The notes beneath the pieces are model-generated. The model saw only the letters and a list, made by a program, of their open reading frames with translations, ran no database searches and was not told the DNA's origin. 58,561 nucleotides of DNA from Pseudomonas nicosulfuronedens (GTDB lineage: Bacteria > Pseudomonadota > Gammaproteobacteria > Pseudomonadales > Pseudomonadaceae): positions 1-58,561 of the forward strand of contig NZ_SWDV01000045.1 of assembly GCF_005877905.1 (NCBI RefSeq). The letters run 5' to 3'. Below, one piece after another: positions 7,822 to 15,494 of this stretch. Made by a program: the position numbers and the translations under genes. How positions within the stretch are numbered: the first letter of the stretch is position 1; each line of letters opens with the position of its first letter.

Positions 7822-9168
7822 TCAGAAAAGGGAGTAGGGCTTACCCGCCGTTCCATCGGCGAAGCGCCGCAGCCTGAAGGCATGCAGGTCCATCCCGGCT
7901 TCGCCCTTGTGAATCCACTGGCTCATCAATTGGCCGACGATGGGGCCCATGGCGAAACCGTGGCCGCAGAAGCCGGTGGCGATCAGCAGGCCCGGCACTT
8001 CAGGCGGAGCATCAAGCACCGGGATGCCGTCGGGCAGCACGTCGATCAGGCCGGCCCAGCTTTCCACCACCTTCACATCGCGTAGCGCCGGGAATGCCTT
8101 GGCGAGGTTGGCCTGCGCCTGGAACACGCGCGAGGTGTTTGCCTTTACCTGCGGATCACGTTCGCCGAGTACGGGACCGTTCACGCTACGCTCGGAGCCG
8201 GGCAGGCGCTGGCGCAGGTCGTGGAAGAGCGCGCCATTGAGCTTGAAGGAGAAGCCCGCGCGGTGTTCCGGCAGATGCGGCAGGTAGTGCCGCGCACCAC
8301 GCAGGTAATCGAGATTGAGGTCGATGTCGGCCTGGGTTTCGTCGGCAAGGTTGATGCTGCCGTCGGTGCGCTGGCGCAAGCCGATACCATGGCCGATGAA
8401 GCTCTGCGCGCCGATGTCCGGGCCAGGGCTGGTGCGGGAGACGGTACAGCGTACGGCCTGCTGCGGCAGCTCCAGCCCGAGGCTCTGCACCAGACGCCAG
8501 CTGCTGGCACCGGCGCAGACCAGTAATCGCCGGGTCTTTACATAGCCGCGCTCGGTCTGCACGCCGCAGATCGCGCCGGCGGCGCGGTCGATTGCGGTGA
8601 CGCCGCAGCCCTCGACGAACAAGGCACCTCGCTCGGCGGCGCGCAGTGCATAACCCGGGGCAACGCGGCGCGGTTCCGCCTGGCCGTCGTTGGCAGTGTA
8701 GAGGGCGCCGAGTGCGGGATCGCTCAGCGCCGGCATCAGCTTTGCGACTTCCGCACGCCCCAGCAGCCGGGTACCGAGGCCGAAGTTGGCGGCGACCTTC
8801 AGCCAGTCCTCGTACTTGCGCTGCTGCTCCGGCGTTTCGGCCAGGTACAGGCAGCCGCCTTGGCGCCATTCCAGCGGCAGTTGCAGCTCTGCTTCCAGGC
8901 GCTCCCAGAGTGGAATGGCGGCCATCATCAGCGGCACTTCCGTCGGGTCGCGCGCCTGCTGGCGGACGAAGCCCCAGGCGCGGGTGGACTGCTGGCTGGC
9001 GAGGCCAGCCTTGTCCAGCACCAGCACGCTCAGGCCAAGACCGGCAAGCTGCCAGGCAGTGGCGCAGCCCATGATGCCACTGCCGGCGATGACCACATCC
9101 GCTTGCTCCGGCAGGCGCTCCACGCGGGAGGGAAGGGCGGGGTGGAGGGGGTAGGTTCCCATCGGCAT
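7822..9168 (-). CDS. FAD-dependent oxidoreductase (DAO family)
   Basis: A protein of 448 residues. The N-terminal Rossmann fold carries ADVVIAGSGIMGCATAWQL (GxGxxG, near residue 25-43); the DAO domain continues to a C-terminal GLLIATGFCGHGFAMGPIVG motif that contacts FAD. Family members oxidise primary, secondary or tertiary amines or amino acids (glycine/sarcosine-type) using FAD and often oxygen. Substrate cannot be read from the sequence. It is last in the leftward cluster, 88 bases after the PF10118 gene. ATG codons at 9168 and 9162 are both possible; neither has a strong site. Confidence 0.85.
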   Translation of the reverse strand: MPMGTYPLHPALPSRVERLPEQADVVIAGSGIMGCATAWQLAGLGLSVLVLDKAGLASQQSTRAWGFVRQQARDPTEVPLMMAAIPLWERLEAELQLPLEWRQGGCLYLAETPEQQRKYEDWLKVAANFGLGTRLLGRAEVAKLMPALSDPALGALYTANDGQAEPRRVAPGYALRAAERGALFVEGCGVTAIDRAAGAICGVQTERGYVKTRRLLVCAGASSWRLVQSLGLELPQQAVRCTVSRTSPGPDIGAQSFIGHGIGLRQRTDGSINLADETQADIDLNLDYLRGARHYLPHLPEHRAGFSFKLNGALFHDLRQRLPGSERSVNGPVLGERDPQVKANTSRVFQAQANLAKAFPALRDVKVVESWAGLIDVLPDGIPVLDAPPEVPGLLIATGFCGHGFAMGPIVGQLMSQWIHKGEAGMDLHAFRLRRFADGTAGKPYSLF

Positions 9169-9256
9169 ACGTCGGCATCCCTGTAACGAACGGAGAAGAC
9201 CGCAGTATGCGTTCGGCGTGCGCCGCGCATCCACTGCGCGGGCACGCGAACAGGCC

Positions 9257-10147
9257 CTATGAGGCGCGTGCGGCCCGGCTGGCGGCCGGCGAGCGGGCCA
9301 GGTAGTCCAGCGCTTCCTGGGTGTTGGCTTCGTGGTCCGGGTGGTACCAGGGCTTGAAGTAGCGCAGGAAGCTGGTGGCCAGCGAGCTGATCTTCGGCAG
9401 TACGCCGGTCTTCGAACCATCGCGCCAGATGGCGGCGAAGGAGCGTGGCTTGGCGATGGTCGGGTCCTGGCGCGACAGGGTGCGGGTACCGAAGGCGAAC
9501 AGGTAGATGATCAGCGGCCAGACCACGAACATCCACAACTGTCGGCTGACAAAGGTGCCGCCCAGGTGCACGTGCAGGTCGTGGGCGACGTTGCGGTGCT
9601 CCACTTCCTCGGCGCCGTGCCAGCGGAACAGGTCGAGCAGCACCGGGTCGGCCTTGGCGCGGTCCAGCGCGTCGGCTTCGAGAATCCATTTGCCGAGAAT
9701 GCAGGTGAAGTGCTCCACCGCCGCGACGATGGCGCAGCGCTGGCCGATCCACCAGCGCTTGAGCCAGGGCGTGCGGTTGAACAGTTCGATACCCAGCGGT
9801 GTGTCGCTGAGCAGTTGTTCGAACAGGTAGTCCATGACCTTCAGGTAACGCGTGGAGTCGATGCCGTGGTGGCTCAGGTAGCGTTCCAGGGCACCGGAGT
9901 GCGCCCGGGCGTGCATCGCTTCCTGGCGAATGAAACCCTGCACGTCATCGCGCAGGCGGCCTTCCTTCACGAAGGGCAGGGCCTTGTTGTACAGCCGGCA
10001 GAACCACAACTCCCCCGCCGGCAGCATCATGTGGATGACGTTGATCGCGTGGGACGCCTCGGGCTCGCCGGGAATCCAGTGCAGCGGCGAGTCGCTGTAG
10101 TCGAACTGCACCTTGCGTTGTACGAGCTTGTGATGATGGTCGTTCAT
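9257..10147 (-). CDS. PF10118-type metal-dependent protein with diiron-like ligand pattern
   Basis: A protein of 296 residues of the family annotated as predicted metal-dependent hydrolase. Visible ligand candidates are E46, E76-x2-H79 (EAMH), E145 and E181-x2-H184 (EVEH). This E...ExxH...E...ExxH spacing is that of ferritin-like diiron proteins, so an oxygen-using diiron enzyme is as likely as a hydrolase. A hydrophobic segment lies near 203-220, suggesting membrane contact. It starts 8 bases past the upstream fusion gene stop, so the two are in one operon. The ATG at 10147 was chosen; the open frame extends upstream only into the neighbouring gene. Confidence 0.8.
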   Translation of the reverse strand: MNDHHHKLVQRKVQFDYSDSPLHWIPGEPEASHAINVIHMMLPAGELWFCRLYNKALPFVKEGRLRDDVQGFIRQEAMHARAHSGALERYLSHHGIDSTRYLKVMDYLFEQLLSDTPLGIELFNRTPWLKRWWIGQRCAIVAAVEHFTCILGKWILEADALDRAKADPVLLDLFRWHGAEEVEHRNVAHDLHVHLGGTFVSRQLWMFVVWPLIIYLFAFGTRTLSRQDPTIAKPRSFAAIWRDGSKTGVLPKISSLATSFLRYFKPWYHPDHEANTQEALDYLARSPAASRAARAS

Positions 10148-10155
10148 GGCAGTTC

Positions 10156-11928
10156 TCAGGCAGTCAGATTGAGGCGGGCGAACAGGCGCGACAGCCAGGG
10201 CATGAAGCGCCATTGCAGGGCGCCCAGGTGCACTTCGCTGCCGACCTTCACCACCGGCTGGTTGCGTTCCACCGCGCGGGTGATGCGCTCGCCGACGGTG
10301 TCCGGGCTGAGCCGGCGCCGACGGTAGAAGCGCTGCACCCTGGCGCGGTGTTTCGCCTGTTGTTCGTCATTCATGCCGGCGAAGCGTGTGGCCTGGACGA
10401 TGCCGGTATCGACGAAGCCCGGGCACGCCGCGCTGACGCCGATGCCGTGGCCGGCCAGCTCGGCGCGTAGACATTCGCTGAGCATCAACACCGCTGCCTT
10501 GCTGGTGGCGTAGGCCGGGTAGTTGCGCGAGGGCGCGAAGGCCACGCCGGAGGCAACGTTGACCAGATGTCCCGGCTTGCCGGCCCCGACCATCTGCTGG
10601 CCGAACAGCCGGCAACCGTCGATCACGCTCCAGAGGTTGATGCGCAGCAGGCGCTCCCATTCCTGCGGGGTGGTCTTGAGCATCGGCCCGGCCATGCCGA
10701 TTCCGGCGTTGCTCACCACCACGTCGGGCACACCGAGGCTGTTCTTCACCCACTGGGCGAAGCGCTCCATGGCGACACTGTCACCCACGTCCACGCAATA
10801 GCTGTGGGCGCTGGCGCCCACCGCGCGGGCCAGTTCCGCGCTGCGCTCGGCGGCGGCCGGGTCGATGTCCGCGGCCAGCACGCTGGCGCCGCGTTCGGCG
10901 AAGCTGAGCAGGGTCGAGCGGCCGATACCGCCGCCCGCACCAGTCACCACCACCAGCTTGCCGGCGAACGGGCCGGAGCCCGGTTTCAGTGCGGCGCGTT
11001 GCAACTCCGGTGTGGCTTCGCCGCCCTCGATGTGGCTGACGAACTCGTCGATCCAGTTGCCCAGTTGAGCGGGCTCGGCAAGCAGCTGCCAGTGCCCGGC
11101 GGTGACGTCGCGGCGCCACAGGCGCGGCGCCCACAGCGAGAGTTGCTGGAACAATTGTTGGCCGACGTAGCGGTCGCGGGTCGGCACGATGAGTTGAACC
11201 GGCACCTCGGTGTGCCGTTTGCGCGGCTTGAAGATCGAGGTGATGAAGTTGGCCCGATAGAGCTTCACCCCGTGCTCGCCATCGCTAGCCTGGTGCGGGT
11301 TGCGCACCGGGTTGCGGATGCCTTCGACCTTGCGCAGGTACTGCGGCCAGGCCTTCGCCGCGCCGAATCGCCAGGACAGCGAAGGCAGCAGCGGCAGGTG
11401 GAAGTAGTAGATGTACCAGGAGTGCAGCAGTTGGCTGGTCATCTGCAACAGCGCGCGCGGCGTCTTGCGGCGCAGGCGGTCGCGCATCCAGAAGCCGACG
11501 TGGTCCAGGCAGGGGCCCGAGACGCTGGTGTAGGAAGCAATGCGTGCGCGCAACTGCGGATCGGTGACGCTCTCCCAAGTCTGGATTGAACCCCAGTCGT
11601 GGGCCACCAGGTGCACCGCTCGTTGCGGGCTGACGGCGTCAAGCACCGCCTTGAGGTCCTGGCTGAGCAGCTCCAGGCGGTAGTCGCGGGTCTTGCGCGG
11701 CTTGTCCGATTCGCCAGCGCCGCGGACGTCGTAGGCGACCAGTTGATAGCGGCCGGACAGGTGGCGGATTAGCGGCAGCCAGGTTTCATGGTTGTCCGGG
11801 TAGCCGTGGACGAACAGCACCATCGGAAGGTGCGGTTCCCCCCAGCGCCAGACCGCCAGGCGTACGTTGCCGGACTGCACGTCCAGCCGTTCCGGTGCCG
11901 GCAGGGCTTTCTCCAGCATGGCGTTCAT
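10156..11928 (-). CDS. EphD-like epoxide hydrolase-SDR fusion
   Basis: A protein of 590 residues with two enzymes in one chain. Residues about 15-300 form an alpha/beta hydrolase with the oxyanion motif HGYP (41-44), nucleophile D111 (HDWGS) instead of Ser, D252 and H279, plus lid tyrosines near 172-175: the epoxide hydrolase set. Residues about 322-590 form a classical short-chain dehydrogenase with TGAGGGIG (329-336), NAG (407-409), S460, Y473 and K477. The order and length match mycobacterial EphD. The gene overlaps the upstream M24 gene by four bases (ATGA), so translation is coupled. The substrate is unknown; lipids or steroids are plausible. Confidence 0.87.
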   Translation of the reverse strand: MNAMLEKALPAPERLDVQSGNVRLAVWRWGEPHLPMVLFVHGYPDNHETWLPLIRHLSGRYQLVAYDVRGAGESDKPRKTRDYRLELLSQDLKAVLDAVSPQRAVHLVAHDWGSIQTWESVTDPQLRARIASYTSVSGPCLDHVGFWMRDRLRRKTPRALLQMTSQLLHSWYIYYFHLPLLPSLSWRFGAAKAWPQYLRKVEGIRNPVRNPHQASDGEHGVKLYRANFITSIFKPRKRHTEVPVQLIVPTRDRYVGQQLFQQLSLWAPRLWRRDVTAGHWQLLAEPAQLGNWIDEFVSHIEGGEATPELQRAALKPGSGPFAGKLVVVTGAGGGIGRSTLLSFAERGASVLAADIDPAAAERSAELARAVGASAHSYCVDVGDSVAMERFAQWVKNSLGVPDVVVSNAGIGMAGPMLKTTPQEWERLLRINLWSVIDGCRLFGQQMVGAGKPGHLVNVASGVAFAPSRNYPAYATSKAAVLMLSECLRAELAGHGIGVSAACPGFVDTGIVQATRFAGMNDEQQAKHRARVQRFYRRRRLSPDTVGERITRAVERNQPVVKVGSEVHLGALQWRFMPWLSRLFARLNLTA

Positions 11929-12809
11929 GCCACCTCCCGCCGCGCCGGGGCGCTGATCAGGCCGCGCTGGGTCCAGCGGCGCACGTGGGGCAGGTCATCG
12001 TCCAGCCAGTAGGCGTCGTCCTCGGTGACGACCAGCAGTTCTTCGAATTTGGCACCCACGCCGCGCAGGCCCAGGTGTGGTTCGACCGCCCAGAGGCCCG
12101 GCGTTGGGGCGTGCTGCGAACGGTCATTACTCGACCACAGCGGTGACCAACCTTCGCGGCGGCCGGTGATCAGGGCGTTCTTCATCAGCGTGGCGATGTT
12201 GCGTACACCAAAGCGCGCGACCGATGGGCCGGTGTTGCGCGCACCGAGTTTTTCCACACGGTGGGCCAGGACTTCGAACGGGTAGGCCTTGTGCCGGGGC
12301 AGGGTGCCCTGGCGCTGGCAGAGGCGGTCCACCGACTGGCTGACTTCGGCCAGCGGCAGGCGCTGGCGCACTTGTTCGACGATCAGGTTGCGGTGCGCCA
12401 GCAGGTCGTCCATCAGGCGCTCCACCAGCAGGTTGTGGCCCAGTGCGCCGGAGTAGCCGACGTCGGCGGTGTAGGCGCCCAGGGTTGGCGCGCAGTCGAG
12501 GATGAAGGGCATGCCTTCCTCCAGGCGCTGCTTGCCGGGGTAGAAGGCCAGGTTGAAGCCGCCCAAGTGGCGCAGGCCGTCGAAGCCCTTGAACGAGGTG
12601 CGGCTGCCGAACCAGGCGAAGGGCTGGTGGAACCAGTCGCGCACGCCGTGATCGAGCAGCCAGGTCTTCATCAGGGCGGCGGTCTCGCGCTCGCTGATGC
12701 CCGGGCGCAGTTCGCCGGCAATGGTTTCGCAGCAGCGGTAGGCCAGTTGCTGAATCTCGCGGAAGTGCCGCAGGTCTTCGGGGGTGGGCACCCAGGCGCC
12801 TTGGGACAT
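11925..12809 (-). CDS. M24-family metallopeptidase (Xaa-Pro peptidase-like)
   Basis: A protein of 294 residues with the pita-bread fold signature and the five metal ligand candidates: D105 and D116 (eleven apart, LDCAPTLGAYTAD), H183, E243 (AVEPH) and E256 or E257 (KFEELL). M24 members include aminopeptidases, prolidases and creatinases as well as non-peptidase relatives. The N-terminal creatinase domain is absent. The start at 12809 follows GGAGAAAG. It is the first gene of the leftward operon. The substrate is unknown; the neighbours suggest a role outside peptide digestion, but the ligands are intact. Confidence 0.85.
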   Translation of the reverse strand: MSQGAWVPTPEDLRHFREIQQLAYRCCETIAGELRPGISERETAALMKTWLLDHGVRDWFHQPFAWFGSRTSFKGFDGLRHLGGFNLAFYPGKQRLEEGMPFILDCAPTLGAYTADVGYSGALGHNLLVERLMDDLLAHRNLIVEQVRQRLPLAEVSQSVDRLCQRQGTLPRHKAYPFEVLAHRVEKLGARNTGPSVARFGVRNIATLMKNALITGRREGWSPLWSSNDRSQHAPTPGLWAVEPHLGLRGVGAKFEELLVVTEDDAYWLDDDLPHVRRWTQRGLISAPARREVA

Positions 12810-12840
12810 GACTTTCTCCAGGCTGGTTGTTGTTATCGTT

Positions 12841-12854
12841 ACATCGGTCGATGT
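12841..12854. promoter_or_regulatory. Palindrome ACATCG-GT-CGATGT
   Basis: A perfect 6-2-6 inverted repeat lies 32 bases upstream of the M24 start, in the divergent promoter region with merR. It is a candidate operator. Confidence 0.4.
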
Positions 12855-13024
12855 CATGATCGATGCTGACCCATCGCTCACCATTGCGCCATGCGTGCGC
12901 GGCGGGCCTGGAGTGTTACCGCAGCGACGAGCCACTGGCGGCGCGGGTTCCGAGCGAGCGGGCGGAATCGAGCGGGTGCAGTTCCCGTCTTTGGTTGGGC
13001 CTGGGAGATGAGAAAAGGATCACC

Positions 13025-13040
13025 GAAGGATTAATCCTTC
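13025..13040. promoter_or_regulatory. Perfect 16-base palindrome upstream of merR
   Basis: GAAGGATTAATCCTTC reads the same on both strands and ends 39 bases before the MerR start. MerR proteins bind such dyads within promoters, so this is a good candidate for autoregulation or for control of the divergent operon. Confidence 0.55.
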
Positions 13041-13079
13041 CGATTGTTCCGGGGGCATGTCGCTGGCTATCATCCGGCC

Positions 13080-13898
13080 ATGAGCACACCCCTGAACCTC
13101 TTGCAGCGCCTGCTGCAGCGCCCGGACGACGCGCCTTCCGAACTGGAAGAGGAGCGCGAGTATTCCGTGGATGAGCTGGCCCGCGAGGGCGGCACCACGG
13201 TGCGCAACCTGCGTGCTTACCAGGACCGCGGCCTGCTGCCGCCACCCGAGCGCCGGGGGCGCGCCGGGGTGTACTTCGCCGGCCACCTGCGCCGGCTGCG
13301 GCTGATCAACCGCCTGCTGGAGCGCGGTTACAACATCGCCAACATCAAGGAGCTGCTGGAGAGCTGGGAGAGCGGCCATGACCTGGACCATGTACTCGGC
13401 CTCGACGAAGCCATCGTTGGCCCGTGGAACCTGGAGTCCCCCGGCAGCATCGAGTTCACCGACCTGCAAGCGTTGTTCGGTGGCGAGCTGAATGATGCGG
13501 TGATCGATCAGGCGCTGGCGCAGGGCCTGCTGGCATTCGACGGCGAACGCATCAGCATTCCCAGTCCGCGCCTGTTCAATGCCGGTGTCGAACTGTACCG
13601 CGCCGGTATTCCGCTGGCGGCGTTGCTGGATCATCTGGCGGTGCTGCGCACCGACACCGAACACCTGGCCGCCGGCATCGTGCGGCTGGTGGTGACCCAC
13701 CTGGTGGACAAGCCCGGTGCCGACCTGCTGCCTGGTGCAGCCGATCTGGAGCGCCTCGCCGAAGTCTTCCAGCGCCTGCGGCCGGTGGCCGAGCAGGTGG
13801 TACTGGTGGAGCTGGCGCGCGGCCTGAAACGCTCGGCCAACGAAATGCTCGGCGAGCGCGTCGGGGAAATCCTCCGGCGCATGGAGACGCCGGACTAG
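13080..13898 (+). CDS. MerR-family transcriptional regulator
   Basis: A protein of 272 residues with an N-terminal MerR winged helix-turn-helix (about residues 27-95: YSVDELAREGGTTVRNLRAYQDRGLLPPP, then YFAGHLRRLRLINRLLERGYNIANIKELL). The C-terminal 170 residues lack clustered cysteines, so it is not a metal sensor of the MerR/CueR type; a small organic ligand is more likely. It is transcribed away from the M24/EphD-like operon and is its most likely regulator. The start at 13080 was chosen for the MSTPLN methionine; an upstream in-frame methionine at 13044 lacks family similarity. Confidence 0.88.
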   Translation: MSTPLNLLQRLLQRPDDAPSELEEEREYSVDELAREGGTTVRNLRAYQDRGLLPPPERRGRAGVYFAGHLRRLRLINRLLERGYNIANIKELLESWESGHDLDHVLGLDEAIVGPWNLESPGSIEFTDLQALFGGELNDAVIDQALAQGLLAFDGERISIPSPRLFNAGVELYRAGIPLAALLDHLAVLRTDTEHLAAGIVRLVVTHLVDKPGADLLPGAADLERLAEVFQRLRPVAEQVVLVELARGLKRSANEMLGERVGEILRRMETPD

Positions 13899-13902
13899 CG
13901 CC

Positions 13903-14817
13903 TCAGCTGTCGCCGGCGACCTGTGCCAGCTTGCCGCGCAGCCAGCGCTGTGCCGGGTCGTCCTCGCTGGTCTCCGACCAGATCTGCACGAAGTCGAAAG
14001 GCGCCAGTTTCAGCGGTGGTGCGAAGCTGGCCAGGCCATGGCTGTCGAGATCATCGGGGAGCATCCGCGCGGCGATCGTCAGGACCATGTCAGTGCCCGC
14101 CAACAGGCTTGGCGCCACGCTGAAGTGCGGAACGGTGGCGCCCACCCTGCGGCGGCGGCCGAGCTTTTCCAGGTGGCTGTCGATTTCTTCCGCCGGGCTC
14201 TGTTGCAGCGCAACGCGCAGGTGCGGCGCGGCAAGGTAAGCGTCCAGGTCCAGGCGCTTTCTGTCGCCCAGGATTTCCCTCGAACACAGGCAGACGAAGC
14301 GCTCCTCGAACAGGCGCTGCACGCGCAGCCCTTCCGACAGCATCGGGAAGACCCCAAGGGCACCGTCCAGCTCGCCGCTCGCCACCTGTTCGGCCATGCC
14401 CACGCGTGAGGCCTGGCGGATGTCCAGATGAATGCCCGGCGCCTCGCGGCGCAGAATCGGCAGCAGCGCGGGCAGCACCACCCAGGCGCCATAATCGGAC
14501 ATGCCCAGGCGCAGCTCCAGCTCGGCGCTGGCCGGATCGAAGTCATCGCCCAGCACCAGCCGGCGCACGCCGCCGAGGATTTCCCGCAGCGGTCCGGCCA
14601 GTTCGAAGGCGCGGCGGGTCAGCTGCATCTGATTGCCGGTGCGCACCAGCAGCGGGTCGTCGAGCAGGTCACGCAGGCGGTTGAGTGCATGGCTCACCGC
14701 CGGCTGCGTCATCGCCAGGTGCTCGGCGGCACGGGACACGTGGCGTTCTTCCAGCAGCGCATCGAGGATCACCAGCAGGTTGAGATCGATGCGGCGCAGG
14801 TCATGAATCGAGTGCAT
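13903..14817 (-). CDS. LysR-family transcriptional regulator
   Basis: A protein of 304 residues. The winged helix-turn-helix covers about 8-65 (DLNLLVILDALLEERHVSRAAEHLAMTQPAVSHALNRLRDLLDD), followed by the effector-binding domain to the end. It faces the DMT/YdcZ transporter gene across an 83-base gap, the usual LysR arrangement, and so probably controls that gene. Stop codons of this gene and the convergent merR are only a few bases apart. The effector is unknown. Confidence 0.9.
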   Translation of the reverse strand: MHSIHDLRRIDLNLLVILDALLEERHVSRAAEHLAMTQPAVSHALNRLRDLLDDPLLVRTGNQMQLTRRAFELAGPLREILGGVRRLVLGDDFDPASAELELRLGMSDYGAWVVLPALLPILRREAPGIHLDIRQASRVGMAEQVASGELDGALGVFPMLSEGLRVQRLFEERFVCLCSREILGDRKRLDLDAYLAAPHLRVALQQSPAEEIDSHLEKLGRRRRVGATVPHFSVAPSLLAGTDMVLTIAARMLPDDLDSHGLASFAPPLKLAPFDFVQIWSETSEDDPAQRWLRGKLAQVAGDS

Positions 14818-14900
14818 TCAGGTTGTACCAATCATTCATTTCCATGCGCAGGATGGATAGCAGAAGCTGAACCCTATCGACAAGCCATGGAGACCACTCG

Positions 14901-15359
14901 ATGTCGAAACTGCTTCTGCTACTGCCTGCCATCGGTGTGGGCGCGCTAGTTGCCTTGCAGGCGGGCAGCAACTCGCTGCTGGCGCGCCAATTGGGTCATC
15001 CGCTGAGTGCCAGCCTGACCTCGCTGGGTGTCAGCCTGGCGGCGGTGATCATTGCGCTGCTGGCGTTCCGCGTACCGCTCCCGGCCGCCGCGGGAGTAGC
15101 CACCACGCCCTGGTGGGGCTGGCTGGGCGGACTGTTCGGCGCGGCATACCTGACTGTCGCGGTGATGCTCGCGCCGCAGCTGGGCGCGGCGACTTTCCTC
15201 GCCTGCGTGGTGGCGGGGCAGATGCTGATGTCGGCGTTGTGCGACCAGTTCGGATGGGCCGGTTTCCCTGTGCGGCGGTTGTCGCCCGAGGGCCTGCTGG
15301 CCGTCGGGCTGATCATTGCCGGGGTGGTGTTGTTGCAGTGGCGCGGGAGGGTGGCGTGA
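14901..15359 (+). CDS. DMT-family (YdcZ/DUF606) transporter
   Basis: A protein of 152 residues with five predicted transmembrane segments (about 4-22, 33-54, 70-90, 96-114, 131-148). Short five-helix size and the motif LQAGSNSLLARQLGHPLSASLTS match the YdcZ/DUF606 branch of the drug/metabolite transporter superfamily, which works as dimers or as two-gene pairs; here there is only one copy. Divergent from the LysR gene. Substrate unknown. A REPIN follows the stop. Confidence 0.8.
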   Translation: MSKLLLLLPAIGVGALVALQAGSNSLLARQLGHPLSASLTSLGVSLAAVIIALLAFRVPLPAAAGVATTPWWGWLGGLFGAAYLTVAVMLAPQLGAATFLACVVAGQMLMSALCDQFGWAGFPVRRLSPEGLLAVGLIIAGVVLLQWRGRVA

Positions 15360-15388
15360 GTTGCATGGAGGTGGAGGTGTTGGGCGAG

Positions 15389-15462
15389 TTCGCGAGCAAG
15401 CTCGCTCCTACAGCGACGCCGAGCTTCGGAGTGGCTCTTGTAGGAGCGAGCTTGCTCGCGAA
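15389..15462. repeat. REPIN (paired REP sequences)
   Basis: TTCGCGAGCAAGCTCGCTCC (continuing TACA) at 15389-15412 and its reverse complement at 15439-15462 lie between the convergent ydcZ-like and mxtR-like genes. The two units are in the opposite order from the REPIN at 7691. Confidence 0.85.
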
Positions 15463-15494
15463 CCGCCGCCGCTACGAAGTCACGGCGGGCCGTC

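Noticed and set aside
13044..13079. Extended N-terminus for the MerR protein
   Set aside because: The extra residues match no MerR protein, would cover the gap next to the 16-base palindrome and lack a ribosome-binding site.
14818..14900. T-N11-A LysR box in the LysR/DMT gap
   Set aside because: Several weak candidates fit in the AT-rich stretch, none with a convincing dyad, so no site is annotated.
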